Source: an uncultured Anaerobutyricum sp. (GTDB lineage Bacteria; Bacillota; Clostridia; Lachnospirales; Lachnospiraceae). From it: a stretch of DNA of 64,000 nucleotides. Where the stretch lies: NCBI RefSeq assembly GCF_934307085.1, contig NZ_CAKRCF010000005.1:1-64000 (forward strand), given 5' to 3'. Positions 33,889 through 43,584 of the stretch are shown here, piece after piece. Each line of letters opens with the position of its first letter. The first letter of the stretch is position 1. The translations under genes were made by a program, and so were the position numbers. The notes below the pieces were generated by a model. That model saw only the letters and a program-made list of their open reading frames with translations, made no database searches and was not told the DNA's origin.

Positions 33889-35715
33889 TTATAAAAAGTT
33901 TTCTAATTGTTCTATAATATAATTTACACTGTCTGCAAGGCTTTTTCCAGTGGTATCGATTGTAATTTCAGGATGCTCAGGAGCTTCATAAGGACTGGAA
34001 ATCCCGGTGAAATCTGGAATCTCACCGGCTCTTGCTTTTTTATAAAGTCCTTTCACATCGCGTTTTTCGCATTCGTTTACAGGGGTGCTTACATAAATTT
34101 CAATAAAGTTTTCTTTTCCGATAATTTCTCTGGCATTTCGTCTGTCGCGGACATAAGGAGAAATAAAGGAGGTGATTACAAGTAATCCAGCATCATTCAT
34201 TAGCTTCGAAACTTCTGCAATTCGACGGATATTTTCTATACGGTCAGCTTCTTTAAAACCAAGATTTTTATTGAGTCCCATGCGGACATTATCGCCATCA
34301 AGAAGCATGGTGTGTTTTCCGAGGGCAACAAGCCGCTTTTCGATTTCATTTGCAAGTGTAGACTTACCGGAACCGGAAAGGCCGGTTATCCAGATAGTTT
34401 TAGGGGTCTGTCTTTTTTGCTGTGCCCGAAATTCTCTTGTAATATCCATCTCGTGCCATATAAGGTTATTAGTGCGTCGTAATGCATGTGTAATAACGCC
34501 ACAGGCAGAAGTCATATTTGTAATTCTGTCAATAAGAATCATAGAACCCAGAGTGTGATTATTTTTAAATTTTTCAAAAACGATTTTTTCGGAAACGGCA
34601 ATATCACAGACAGCAATTTCATTTTTATAAATAGTATCGGAATATACTTCATTTCCAGTGTTAACATCAATTTTGTACTTGATATTCATTATAACAGCAG
34701 GGGTCATTTTTGTTCCAAGTTTTAAAAGATAATTCTTTCCGGCAACAAGCGGGGAGTCATCCATCCATAAAAGGTTTGTAGTAAACAGATTACCTGTTTT
34801 AGGTTTTGCGTTATGGACGAGAACGCAACCTCTGGATATGTCAACTTCGCTGTCAAGACAAATCGTTACTGCATGTCCGCGACTACTTTCAGTCACTTCT
34901 TTTCCAGCATCAAGAATCGTTTTTACATTTGCTTTTTCGTTTGATGGCAGTGCTGTAATCTCATCGCCGACTTTAATTTTTCCTGACTCGATTTGTCCCT
35001 GAAAACCTCGGAAAGTTCTGTCTGGACGGCATACGCGTTGTACTGGCATGGTAAATCCCTGCTCAACAGAATCATTATGTATTTGGATGTTTTCCAGATA
35101 GGCAAGTAAAGGTTCTCCCTCATACCATAAAATCTTTTTGGATTTTGAGGTAATATTGTCCCCCTCTGTGGCGGAAACAGGAAGAATCTTAATGGATTTA
35201 TAATCGTATTCTGCGATCATCATCTTAATCTCACGTGTAATCTTTTCAAAACGATCTATGTCGTAGTTAATTAGATCCATTTTATTTACTGCAAATACAA
35301 AATGTTCAATTCCCATGAGAGAGCAGATACGGGTATGACGTTTTGTCTGAGTCAGAACACCATGTGTCGCATCAACGAGAATAACAGCAAGTTCAGCAAA
35401 AGAAGCACCGACAGCCATATTTCTTGTATATTCTTCATGCCCTGGTGTGTCGGCAACGATAAAAGAGCGGTTTTTTGTTGTGAAATAACGGTAGGCAACA
35501 TCGATAGTAATCCCCTGTTCACGCTCTGCTATCAGTCCGTCAAGAAGAAGTGAATAGTCGATTGCACCGCCACGAGACCCTACTTTACTGTCAAGTTCTA
35601 GTGATCTTTTCTGATCGGCAAAAAGCAGTTTAGCATCATAAAGCATATGGCCGATTAATGTAGATTTTCCATCGTCTACGCTACCGCAGGTAATAAACTT
35701 AAGAAGACTGTTCAT
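33889..35715 (-). CDS. cysN: bifunctional sulfate adenylyltransferase subunit 1 / APS kinase (CysN-CysC fusion)
   Basis: 608 aa. The N-terminal GTPase (CysN) has GSVDDGKSTLIGHML, DTPGHEEYTRNM and NKMD. After beta-barrel domains an APS-kinase domain begins near residue 435, with GLSGSGKSTLANEIEKRL, DNVRMGLN and a DFTGISSPYE lid. With CysD it makes APS from sulfate and ATP, driven by GTP hydrolysis, and phosphorylates it to PAPS. The ATG at 35715 lies 1 nt after the cysD stop with GGGAGGGAT inside the cysD end. The longer ORF to 35760 overlaps cysD and is not used. Confidence 0.93.
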   Translation of the reverse strand: MNSLLKFITCGSVDDGKSTLIGHMLYDAKLLFADQKRSLELDSKVGSRGGAIDYSLLLDGLIAEREQGITIDVAYRYFTTKNRSFIVADTPGHEEYTRNMAVGASFAELAVILVDATHGVLTQTKRHTRICSLMGIEHFVFAVNKMDLINYDIDRFEKITREIKMMIAEYDYKSIKILPVSATEGDNITSKSKKILWYEGEPLLAYLENIQIHNDSVEQGFTMPVQRVCRPDRTFRGFQGQIESGKIKVGDEITALPSNEKANVKTILDAGKEVTESSRGHAVTICLDSEVDISRGCVLVHNAKPKTGNLFTTNLLWMDDSPLVAGKNYLLKLGTKMTPAVIMNIKYKIDVNTGNEVYSDTIYKNEIAVCDIAVSEKIVFEKFKNNHTLGSMILIDRITNMTSACGVITHALRRTNNLIWHEMDITREFRAQQKRQTPKTIWITGLSGSGKSTLANEIEKRLVALGKHTMLLDGDNVRMGLNKNLGFKEADRIENIRRIAEVSKLMNDAGLLVITSFISPYVRDRRNAREIIGKENFIEIYVSTPVNECEKRDVKGLYKKARAGEIPDFTGISSPYEAPEHPEITIDTTGKSLADSVNYIIEQLENFL

Positions 35716-35716
35716 G

Positions 35717-36619
35717 TTAGAAATATCCCTCCCTTTTTCTTTTTTCCATGCTGGCGGCACCGTCGTCGCTGTCGATTACACGGCTGGTACGTTCGGAAGA
35801 AACAGCGCTTAAAGTTTCTTCAATAATTGAATCAAGAGTATCTGCTTCGCTCTCAATACCACCGGTTAAAGGGTAACAGCCAAGTGTGCGGAAACGAATT
35901 TTCCCATGCTCAATTTTTTCTCCCGGCTCTAACCGCATGCGGTCATCATCAACCATAATAATATTTCCATTTCTCCTGACAAATGGTCTCTCAGCAGCAA
36001 AATATAATGGTACAATATCAATATTTTCACGTTTGATATATTGCCAGATATCTTTTTCTGTCCAGTTAGAAATAGGAAAGACACGCATTTCTTCCCCTTG
36101 ACGAATGGTTGTATTATAAAGTTTCCACATCTCCGGGCGTTGATTTTTAGGATCCCAGGCATGATTAGAATTACGGAAGGAGAAAATTCTTTCCTTTGCT
36201 CTTGATTTTTCTTCATCTCTTCTTCCACCACCAAATGCAGCAGTAAAACCATATTTATCAAGGGCCTGTTTTAACGCCTGTGTTTTCATAATATCTGTAT
36301 AAGAAGAACCATGATCAAAAGGGTTGATTCCATTTTTAACTCCTTCCTCATTGATATATTCAATCATATCAAGTGAGTATTTTTTAGCAGTCTTATCACG
36401 AAATGCAATCATTTCTTTAAACTTCCAGGTAGTATTTACATGTAAAAATGGAAATGGTGGCTTTTCAGGGTAAAAAGCCTTTAATGCTAAATGGAGCATT
36501 ACAGAGGAGTCTTTACCGATAGAATAAAGCATTACCGGTTTTTCACATTCTGCTACGACTTCACGCATAATGTATATTGCTTCTGCTTCTAACTCATCAA
36601 GATGGGTCATATTATTCAT
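35717..36619 (-). CDS. cysD: sulfate adenylyltransferase subunit 2
   Basis: 300 aa ATP-pyrophosphatase of the PAPS reductase/CysD fold. The PP-loop is [20 protein letters not shown] (residues 31-50). [20 protein letters not shown] and the C-terminal [10 protein letters not shown] with REGYF are CysD signatures. It forms the catalytic subunit with CysN. First gene of the minus-strand sulfation locus; preceded by GAAAGGATTTATTTATG. No APS/PAPS reductase or sulfite reductase gene is seen in the window. Confidence 0.95.
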   Translation of the reverse strand: MNNMTHLDELEAEAIYIMREVVAECEKPVMLYSIGKDSSVMLHLALKAFYPEKPPFPFLHVNTTWKFKEMIAFRDKTAKKYSLDMIEYINEEGVKNGINPFDHGSSYTDIMKTQALKQALDKYGFTAAFGGGRRDEEKSRAKERIFSFRNSNHAWDPKNQRPEMWKLYNTTIRQGEEMRVFPISNWTEKDIWQYIKRENIDIVPLYFAAERPFVRRNGNIIMVDDDRMRLEPGEKIEHGKIRFRTLGCYPLTGGIESEADTLDSIIEETLSAVSSERTSRVIDSDDGAASMEKRKREGYF

Positions 36620-37086
36620 AAATAAATCCTTTCATATATTGTGGATGGCAAAATAACTACTTAAGGGAAATTAGTTGTTGTTTGTTATGATCTTTTTTAT
36701 TATGTTTAAATGGTTCAATATAATAATTTAATAAACGGAAAGAAGAATATCGCAGAAAGATTAAAAAAAGATTAAAAGGGAAAATGAAGAAAAATTATAC
36801 AAACACACTCTGGAAAATAAGATAAACAAGAGATAGAGCAGAAAAGCTTGGAGAGTATATATGGAGTAGTTTTTGGAGTAATAAAGGAAGTTTTAAAAAG
36901 ATATTTAAGGGAGAATTTTGTACATAATAGGTAATTTGTATGTAAAATTCTTGTAATGCCTGAACTGCTATGTTAAAATAATTAAATTAGATTTAAAGGA
37001 AGATACTATCGAAGGTTTGCCCACACTTGATTTTGCGGTCAATTCTTCGAGAATATATAGGAATTTAAAGGAGGCTCGGGAAAGCG
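36620..37086. other. divergent intergenic region between cysD and the lipid kinase gene
   Basis: 467 nt, A-rich, without a supportable ORF. It must carry the cysD promoter on the minus strand and the promoter at 36951-36979 on the plus strand. I see no obvious regulator dyad. Confidence 0.5.
36951..36979 (+). promoter_or_regulatory. promoter of the lipid kinase gene
   Basis: TTGTAA (36951-36956), 17-nt spacer, TAAAAT (36974-36979); about 100 nt before the start codon. Confidence 0.55.
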
Positions 37087-37989
37087 ATGAAGGGATTGTT
37101 TATCATTAATCCATCTTCTGGAAGACAGAATTTTATTGACAAGATTAAGGAGATAGCGGGGATGCTGGTCATCGACCAGATATGCAATACCATAGATGTT
37201 TTCTATACAGAAAAGCAGGACGATGCGCTAAATAAGGCAGCATCTTTAGAAAAGGGACAGTATGACTTTGTTGTTGCTGTTGGAGGAGACGGAACGCTTA
37301 ATGAAGTAATTAACGGTGTGGTACTCAGTAATAGTGATACTCCAGTCGCTGTTATTTCTGCCGGAACAGTTAATGACTTTGCTACCTATCTGAATCTTCC
37401 ACAGACACCAAAGGAATTCTGCGATATGATAACAGACTTTAAGCTTAAAAAAGTAGATGTCGGCAAAGTGAATGAAAAGTATTTTATTAATGTAGTGGCA
37501 GCAGGACTTTTATCGGATACTGGATTTAAAGTATCCAAAGATAAAAAAGCGGTAATGGGTAAGTTGGCATATTATTTAGAAGGAGCAGCAGAACTTCCAA
37601 AGCAGTTTGGAAAGAGCTGGAAGATGAAGTTTGTCACAGATGATAAAACAATCGAAGAAGAGATTCTTTTATTTATGATTGCAAACTCGCAGAGTGTAGG
37701 AGGCTTTCGAGAGATAGCACCTCTGGCATCTGTTTCAGATGGTTTATTTGATGCAATTATCATAAAGAAAATGGATATATTCCAGATGCTTCCACTTATG
37801 ATTTCTATTTTGCAGGGAGACCATGTTAATCATCCGGCGGTAGAGTATGTTCAGACAAAGAAGCTTTATATTGAGAATCTGTCTGGTGAGGAAGTGAAGG
37901 TAGACTACGATGGAGAGGAACTTCCGGAAGGATTCCCGGTGGATATTAGTATAATTCCGCAGGCAATAAATATTGTAGTTCCTAAGTAA
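37087..37989 (+). CDS. diacylglycerol kinase-family lipid kinase (YegS/DgkB-like)
   Basis: 300 aa. The catalytic loop VVAVGGDGTLNEVINGV (about residues 58-74) and the INPSSGR start define the DAGK_cat family. It phosphorylates diacylglycerol or a related lipid at the membrane face using ATP. LSDTGFKVS and NSQSVGGFREIAP are typical of the soluble YegS branch. An AAAGGAGG site is present. Single gene. In Gram-positives DgkB recycles diacylglycerol released during teichoic-acid synthesis, but which lipid is used here is not shown. Confidence 0.9.
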   Translation: MKGLFIINPSSGRQNFIDKIKEIAGMLVIDQICNTIDVFYTEKQDDALNKAASLEKGQYDFVVAVGGDGTLNEVINGVVLSNSDTPVAVISAGTVNDFATYLNLPQTPKEFCDMITDFKLKKVDVGKVNEKYFINVVAAGLLSDTGFKVSKDKKAVMGKLAYYLEGAAELPKQFGKSWKMKFVTDDKTIEEEILLFMIANSQSVGGFREIAPLASVSDGLFDAIIIKKMDIFQMLPLMISILQGDHVNHPAVEYVQTKKLYIENLSGEEVKVDYDGEELPEGFPVDISIIPQAINIVVPK

Positions 37990-38240
37990 TTCTGATTTGC
38001 TGTAGGAAAAGGCAAGGTTGATGTCCTTAAAGAGAAGCTACATTATATGGTGGCTTTCCTCTTTGGGGGTGTCTTTGGCTGTTGGAGAGAACAGCAGAAT
38101 TTGATTTTAAGAAAGTTGGAGAGATTTGAGTAGATGCCAGACAGTTTCGTGTGTTAATTCTGGAAAATCAGAAGTACAAAATAATAGTTGCAAAGGAACT
38201 CGTTCTGCTTTATAATAAACAAGAATATTGATTCGTTGCG

Positions 38241-38471
38241 ATGATAGAAGCTACGGTACGAATGTTTTTCAGAGAGCTGATGGTTGGTGAGAATCAGCAG
38301 GCGGAAGTACCTTTCCACTTTTTGAGCATTGATGAAAGTCAAAGGCTGGTATCCTTTAGCGTACCGATGAGTGGCTGTTATAGTTTTATATATTTAGATA
38401 TGATGTATTTAGATATATTAAGAGAACAGCAATTTGGGTGGCAACACGGAATTCTTCGTCCCATGATTTAG
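38241..38471 (+). CDS. uncertain small ORF (76 aa)
   Basis: An open frame without a convincing ribosome site, in the 670-nt gap before serS. The product (RMFFRELMVGENQQAEVPFH ... REQQFGWQHGILRPMI) shows no domain I recognise. It could be a real small protein, a fragment, or chance. The rest of 37990-38659 shows no other gene and no T-box leader for serS. Confidence 0.25.
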   Translation: MIEATVRMFFRELMVGENQQAEVPFHFLSIDESQRLVSFSVPMSGCYSFIYLDMMYLDILREQQFGWQHGILRPMI

Positions 38472-38659
38472 GGTGGAAGGGTTCTTTTTTTATTTGTAAT
38501 TATTTAAAGCTATGTAGATACTAGTTTTTAATAGTTACATTAATATTATTAAAATGAAACCCAGAATATTTTCTAACGTATTTTTGAAATCTCAGAATGC
38601 AAAAGTAAGATAGGGAAAGATTTCGGGAGTATATTCTAACAAACAGGAGGATATTGATA

Positions 38660-39946
38660 ATGTTAGATTTAAAATTTGTCAGAGAAAATCCAGAGGTAGT
38701 AAAACAGAACATCCGTAATAAGTTCCAGGATGAGAAGCTTCCTTTAGTAGATGAAGTAATTGAGTTAGATGCACAAAGAAGAGCGACTCAGCAGGAAGCA
38801 GATGATTTAAGATCCAACAGAAAGAAAATTTCTAAACAGATTGGTGCTTTAATGGCACAGGGCAAAAAAGAAGAAGCAGATGCTGTAAAAGAGCAGGTTA
38901 CAAAGAATGCAGAACGTCTTGCAGAACTTGAAAAGTTAGAAGCAGAGCTTGGAGAAAAGGTTAAGAAAATCATGATGATTATTCCTAACATCATTGACCC
39001 AAGTGTTCCAATCGGTAAAGATGATAGCGAAAACGTTGAAATCCAGAAATATGGTGAGCCATTTGTTCCAGATTTTGAAGTTCCATATCATACAGATATT
39101 ATGGAAAGATTTGATGGAATCGATTTAGACAGTGCAAGAAAAGTAGCTGGTAATGGATTCTATTATTTAATGGGAGATATTGCAAGACTTCATTCTGCAG
39201 TAATTTCTTATGCAAGAGACTTCATGATTGACAGAGGATTTACTTACTGTGTACCTCCTTTCATGATTCGTAGTAACGTAGTTACAGGTGTTATGAGTTT
39301 TGCTGAGATGGATGCAATGATGTATAAAATTGAGGGTGAAGATTTATATTTAATTGGAACTAGCGAACATTCCATGATTGGTAAGTTCATCGATACTGTT
39401 TTACCATCCGATACACTGCCAAGAACATTAACATCTTACTCCCCATGTTTCCGTAAAGAAAAAGGTGCACACGGAATTGAAGAACGTGGAGTATATCGTA
39501 TCCACCAGTTCGAAAAGCAGGAAATGATTGTTGTATGTGAGCCGGAAGATAGCAAGATGTGGTTTGATAAATTATGGCAGAACACAGTAGATTTATTCCG
39601 TTCTATGGACATCCCTGTTCGTACTCTTGAATGTTGCTCCGGAGACTTAGCAGACCTTAAAGTAAAATCTATCGACGTAGAAGCATGGTCTCCACGTCAG
39701 AAGAAATATTTTGAGGTAGGAAGCTGTTCTAACTTAGGTGATGCACAGGCAAGAAGATTAAAGATTCGTGTAACAGGTGAAAAGGGTAAATACTTTGCTC
39801 ACACATTAAATAATACGGTAGTAGCACCACCTCGTATGTTAATTGCTTTCCTTGAAAATAACTTAAATGCAGATGGTTCTGTAAGAATTCCAGAAGTGCT
39901 TCGCCCATATATGGGAGGAAAAGAAGTTCTGATTCCAGTAAAATAA
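38660..39946 (+). CDS. serS: seryl-tRNA synthetase
   Basis: 428 aa class II synthetase charging tRNA-Ser. The N-terminal helical arm (MLDLKFVRENPEVVKQNIRN ... coiled coil to about residue 100) is canonical. Motif 2 reads YSPCFRKEKGAHGIEERGVYR, and motif 3 is LNNTVVAPPRMLIAFLEN rather than the usual bacterial NGSG-type motif. Together with VGSCSNLGDAQARRLKIR this looks closer to archaeal-like SerRS. The ATG at 38660 follows AGGAGG. It may be the only or a second serS. Confidence 0.93.
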   Translation: MLDLKFVRENPEVVKQNIRNKFQDEKLPLVDEVIELDAQRRATQQEADDLRSNRKKISKQIGALMAQGKKEEADAVKEQVTKNAERLAELEKLEAELGEKVKKIMMIIPNIIDPSVPIGKDDSENVEIQKYGEPFVPDFEVPYHTDIMERFDGIDLDSARKVAGNGFYYLMGDIARLHSAVISYARDFMIDRGFTYCVPPFMIRSNVVTGVMSFAEMDAMMYKIEGEDLYLIGTSEHSMIGKFIDTVLPSDTLPRTLTSYSPCFRKEKGAHGIEERGVYRIHQFEKQEMIVVCEPEDSKMWFDKLWQNTVDLFRSMDIPVRTLECCSGDLADLKVKSIDVEAWSPRQKKYFEVGSCSNLGDAQARRLKIRVTGEKGKYFAHTLNNTVVAPPRMLIAFLENNLNADGSVRIPEVLRPYMGGKEVLIPVK

Positions 39947-39960
39947 CTTGTAATTGGACA

Positions 39961-40004
39961 AAATCGCTGTGCCGTAGCTTTGTAAGCCATCGCACAGCGA
40001 TTTT
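39961..40004. terminator. bidirectional terminator hairpin
   Basis: 12-bp stem AAATCGCTGTGC / GCACAGCGATTT followed by T-rich sequence, between converging serS and carboxypeptidase genes. Confidence 0.75.
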
Positions 40005-40033
40005 ATTTACTGAGATATGGTTCTTTTTCAGAT

Positions 40034-41485
40034 TTATTTCTTCTTTCTTCGAGAAATTCGTTCTTTTCTGCGTTTTTCTAATTCATGTCTATGAATGATA
40101 TGCATAATCAGGATAATCAAGATAACAGCGATTAAGAGTCTTAATGAAAATTCAATTCCCTTATGTATTGCTTCTTTTCTTTTTGATGCTACGGGAGCAG
40201 TTTTTAAGTTGTCATCTACGCTTTTTCCTTCCTGATAAGCTTTTCCCTGCTTAGAAGTAATGTCATAGGTAACTTCTGTCTGACCGAGTTTTTTGTCATC
40301 ACAGGAGATTACGATGTATCCGAGACGCCCTGTTTTTTTGTCTTCATCTAATTTAAAAGCAGTTTTTAAATTAGATTCGTCAAAGCCTTTTTTTACAAGG
40401 ACAGAAAAATCTTTATTATAAGAACAATTTAATAACTGAATCTGATCAAGCTTGGTAGAATCAATAGAAGTATTTTCTGTCATGGCAGTTTTTAAGCTAA
40501 AGTCTTCAAGTGGTGCAACAGCTTTTACCTGGTTAAATGTCCATTTGAATAAGTTAGCAGTGTCGGTATAGCTCTTGTCTGCTCCGTAATCTTTTAAGAT
40601 AACGCAGATAAGTTCTACATCACCTTTTTTTGCGTAAGTTACTAAAGTGTTGAGAGCAACCTGGGTAAATCCTGTTTTAGCACCTTCTGCATATTTATAG
40701 TAGTAATCACTGCTTTCACGAAGAATTTTGGCATGGTTCCAAAGCTCTAAAGTGTCTTTTAAAGTGTCACTTTTCTTTAAAGTATAGGAAATGGTTCCGG
40801 AAATTTTGCGGAATTCCTCATGCTTCATCGCTTCTTTCAGAATAAGTCCCATATCATGAGCTGTTGTGTAATGTTCTTCATCAGGAAGTCCATGAGGGTT
40901 TTTAAATTGTGTATTTGTGCACCCTAATTCTTTGGCACGCTTTGTCATGAGCTTTGCAAATTCTGTAGTAGAGCCGGAAACGTGTTCTGCGATAGCAGCT
41001 GCAGCTTCATTGGCAGATACGAGCATTAAGGCATAAAGACTGTCTTCCACAGTAAGTTTTGCACCGACATTAATTCCGGCAGTGCTGCTTCCTGCCTCAA
41101 TTCCGTTAACTGCGGCATTAGAATAAGTAATAACATCACTCATTTTGCAGTTTTCGATGGCGAGTAATGCAGTCATAACTTTAGTGATACTGGCAGGATA
41201 TCTCTTAGTATCTGCCTCTTTTCCATAAAGAACAGTTCCAGTATTGGCATCCATAATAACAGCAGATTCTGCTATGATATCTGGCGCACCGTTTAAACTG
41301 GAAACTCCATAGGAAGTACCGTCCTGTATTTTTGAACTAGTAGTCTGCGCCTCAGAAGAAACCTTTGCTTCGGAAGAGCCAGTTTGCGTCTCAGAAGCAG
41401 TGGCTGTAGTTGCTGCGGCAAAGGAATTCATACAAAAGCTTAACGCCAGTGTTAGTGTCAATATAAACGTAAGTATTCGTTTCAT
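40034..41485 (-). CDS. D-alanyl-D-alanine carboxypeptidase (DacF-type, penicillin-binding protein)
   Basis: 483 aa. A signal peptide (residues 1-23, ending SFAAA) and a Ser/Thr/Gln-rich linker precede the peptidase S11 domain. Catalytic motifs are SITKVM (SxxK), SAN in LVSANEAAAA, and KTG in AEGAKTGFT. A second beta domain leads to a C-terminal membrane anchor (about residues 447-465) with a very basic tail. It trims the terminal D-Ala from peptidoglycan stem peptides outside the membrane. Monocistronic, with GGAGATTTAACA before the ATG. Confidence 0.93.
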   Translation of the reverse strand: MKRILTFILTLTLALSFCMNSFAAATTATASETQTGSSEAKVSSEAQTTSSKIQDGTSYGVSSLNGAPDIIAESAVIMDANTGTVLYGKEADTKRYPASITKVMTALLAIENCKMSDVITYSNAAVNGIEAGSSTAGINVGAKLTVEDSLYALMLVSANEAAAAIAEHVSGSTTEFAKLMTKRAKELGCTNTQFKNPHGLPDEEHYTTAHDMGLILKEAMKHEEFRKISGTISYTLKKSDTLKDTLELWNHAKILRESSDYYYKYAEGAKTGFTQVALNTLVTYAKKGDVELICVILKDYGADKSYTDTANLFKWTFNQVKAVAPLEDFSLKTAMTENTSIDSTKLDQIQLLNCSYNKDFSVLVKKGFDESNLKTAFKLDEDKKTGRLGYIVISCDDKKLGQTEVTYDITSKQGKAYQEGKSVDDNLKTAPVASKRKEAIHKGIEFSLRLLIAVILIILIMHIIHRHELEKRRKERISRRKKK

Positions 41486-41680
41486 TGTTAAATCTCCTTT
41501 TTATTTTGCCCTGTCTGGGCTAAGTATTTGAGTTCTATTCAGTCGTTTTCAGACCTTGACTCTCATTGTATCCTACTTCTATAGAAAAAGCAAAAATTAA
41601 TTGCAAAAATAATGCCCAGCGATTAGAATAATACTGTGTGTCTGAAAATAGAAATGCATTAAGATAGATAGGAGAATTTA

Positions 41681-42328
41681 ATGAGATTAAGAAATGTAAA
41701 AGGTTCAAGAGAACAGATTGCAGCGAATGAATATACAATTAAAGATGTAGAGAAGGTTAAAGGGCAGTGGAAGGATTATTTTCAGGATGGTAAGCCAATT
41801 CAGTTAGAAATCGGAATGGGGAAAGGAAAGTTTCTCATGCAGTTAGCAGAGAAGAATCCTCAGATTCATTATATTGGAATTGAAAAGTATTCCAGTGTTT
41901 TAGTCAGAGCATTAGAGAAGATGGAGGAGAATCCTTTAGATAATCTTCATTTTATTCGAATGGATGCAGAGAATATTGTAAACGTATTTGAAAAGGGGGA
42001 GGTAGATCAGATTTACCTGAACTTCTCAGATCCATGGCCAAAAGACCGTCATGCAAAGAGAAGACTTACCTCACGTCAGTTCTTAGAGCGTTACAATAAT
42101 ATTTTAAAGGAAGAAGGAAGAGTTATCTTTAAGACGGATAACAGACCATTATTTGATTTTTCTTTAGAGGAAGTAAAAGAAGCAGGCTGGGTACTGGAAA
42201 AATGTACATTTGACCTTCACCACAGTGAATATGTCGAAGGGAATATTATGACAGAGTATGAGGAGAAGTTTGTGGCAAAAGGTAATCCAATTTGTATGCT
42301 TCAGATTTTTTTACAGAAAAATAAGTAA
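41681..42328 (+). CDS. trmB: tRNA (guanine-N7-)-methyltransferase
   Basis: 215 aa. The SAM motif LEIGMGKGKFLMQLA (about residues 45-59) and the TrmB signature NFSDPWPKDRHAKRRLTS are present, and the end TEYEEKF fits the family. It makes m7G46 in the variable loop of tRNAs. TAGGAGA before the ATG. It stands between a divergent carboxypeptidase gene and a short uncertain ORF. Confidence 0.95.
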   Translation: MRLRNVKGSREQIAANEYTIKDVEKVKGQWKDYFQDGKPIQLEIGMGKGKFLMQLAEKNPQIHYIGIEKYSSVLVRALEKMEENPLDNLHFIRMDAENIVNVFEKGEVDQIYLNFSDPWPKDRHAKRRLTSRQFLERYNNILKEEGRVIFKTDNRPLFDFSLEEVKEAGWVLEKCTFDLHHSEYVEGNIMTEYEEKFVAKGNPICMLQIFLQKNK

Positions 42329-42374
42329 CAACATTCCTTGCTTATATCATAGGATAAAGCAGGGGTGATATTTT

Positions 42375-42503
42375 ATGAATTTTAAAGAAAAAATGTGCTG
42401 GAATATTCAAAGAAAAAGTTTTTGTGACAGGGGAATCTGGAGATGTCTGTGCAACTTTTTCCGGAATATTTCAGAGGTATGCAAAATTTTGAATGATAAA
42501 TAA
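42375..42503 (+). CDS. short cysteine-containing ORF (42 aa), uncertain
   Basis: GGGGTGAT precedes an ATG opening a 42-residue frame (MNFKEKMCWNIQRKSFCD ... SEVCKILNDK) with five cysteines. Only 46 nt separate it from trmB. Other frames over the same bases also look protein-like (SVQLFPEYFRGMQNFE), so it could instead be the remains of a larger gene. Confidence 0.3.
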   Translation: MNFKEKMCWNIQRKSFCDRGIWRCLCNFFRNISEVCKILNDK

Positions 42504-42610
42504 TAGTAAGTTATTATGGTAGATCTATAAGGTCCTATAATAAAGAGAACAGATAATACGAGAATAACTTAAATTCGAATTTACTTTACGATAAATGAAA
42601 GGATTTATTT

Positions 42611-43429
42611 ATGAAAATTGTAGCAATAGATTTAGATGGAACATTATTACATTCTGACTGTACGATTTCTTCTTATTCAAAAGAAGTAATTACGGAGGCG
42701 GTTAAGAATGGTATTATGGTAGTACCAACATCAGGAAGAAGCTTTCGAAGTATCAAGAAGCAGGTACAAGGTATTGAAGGCATAAAATACTGTATCTGTG
42801 CGAATGGAACATTAGTTGGAAACCTTCAGACAGAAGAGCTGATTCATAACTGTAAGATACCACAGCATATTGCTTATGATATTTATAAAGAAGTAAAAGA
42901 AAGACATGGATTTATAGAATTATATTGCGATAATGATGCCTATGTAGAAAAAGATGCTGTTCCTGTTATTTATGATACGAAGATGGGAAAAGATTTTGGG
43001 GACAGTCTACTGTCAACAGATATAATAGGTCTTTCTTATGATTTACTTTTGCGTCGTGGTATTATGCGAATCAATAAAATACATGTGGCGTTTCCAGATC
43101 CACAGGAGTTAAGAGAGTTTGCAGTAAAAACAGCAGAGAATGAAAATCTTGTTGTAACATTTCCTAGTGAATATAATATGGAAATCTTCCCGAAAGGATG
43201 TAATAAAGATGTAGGAATCCGTATCCTTGCTGAGAAATACAACATTGCACACGAAGATACGATTGCCATCGGAGACAGTGATAATGATGTGGCAATGATT
43301 GAATATGCCCATGTAGGAATTGCTGTAGCAAATGCTATGGAAGTATTAAAAGAAAAAGCAAATTACATCACAAAATCAAATGATGAAGATGGCCCTGCAA
43401 TTGTACTTAAAAAAATACTTGAAAAATAA
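42611..43429 (+). CDS. Cof-type HAD-IIB phosphatase
   Basis: 272 aa. Motif I DLDGTLLHSD, motif II VVPTSGR, motif III lysine in FPKGCNKD and motif IV IGDSDNDVAMIEYA are all intact, with a C2B cap in the middle. It dephosphorylates sugar phosphates or similar metabolites; the specific substrate is unknown. GAAAGGATTTATTTATG precedes the gene, as in several genes of the window. Confidence 0.9.
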   Translation: MKIVAIDLDGTLLHSDCTISSYSKEVITEAVKNGIMVVPTSGRSFRSIKKQVQGIEGIKYCICANGTLVGNLQTEELIHNCKIPQHIAYDIYKEVKERHGFIELYCDNDAYVEKDAVPVIYDTKMGKDFGDSLLSTDIIGLSYDLLLRRGIMRINKIHVAFPDPQELREFAVKTAENENLVVTFPSEYNMEIFPKGCNKDVGIRILAEKYNIAHEDTIAIGDSDNDVAMIEYAHVGIAVANAMEVLKEKANYITKSNDEDGPAIVLKKILEK

Positions 43430-43439
43430 AAAATAATGC

Positions 43440-43468
43440 TTGCAATCTGTGAAAGGTTGTTATATAAT
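43440..43468 (+). promoter_or_regulatory. promoter of the tRNA-Lys gene
   Basis: TTGCAA (43440-43445), 17-nt spacer, TATAAT (43463-43468), 43 nt upstream of the mature tRNA. Confidence 0.75.
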
Positions 43469-43511
43469 AGTCCTTGTCGTTGAGAGATACGAAAACAAAA
43501 CACAAGGATAT

Positions 43512-43584
43512 GCGCTTTTAGCTCAGTTGGTAGAGCAGCGGACTCTTAATCCGCGTGTCCAGGGTTCGAGCCCCTGAAGGCGCA
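43512..43584 (+). tRNA. tRNA-Lys (anticodon CUU)
   Basis: The 73-nt cloverleaf has acceptor GCGCTTT pairing with AAGGCGC, D-loop AGCTCAGTTGGTAGAGC, anticodon stem-loop GCGGA-CTCTTAA-TCCGC, and T-arm CAGGGTTCGAGCCCCTG. The seven-base loop gives anticodon CUU. CCA is not encoded. It is a single tRNA with its own promoter and a weak hairpin (about 43590-43628) after it. Confidence 0.95.

Noticed and set aside
34172..34558. 128-codon plus-strand ORF within the CysNC gene
   Set aside because: Antisense to the APS kinase domain with no start signals; typical shadow ORF.
38472..38659. T-box leader for serS
   Set aside because: AGGGTGG occurs at about 38470, but the rest of the T-box sequence, the specifier region and a competing terminator are not present.
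43512..43584. tRNA-Lys 3' end as an integration site of a genomic island
   Set aside because: No second copy of the 3' tRNA sequence and no integrase gene are visible in the window.
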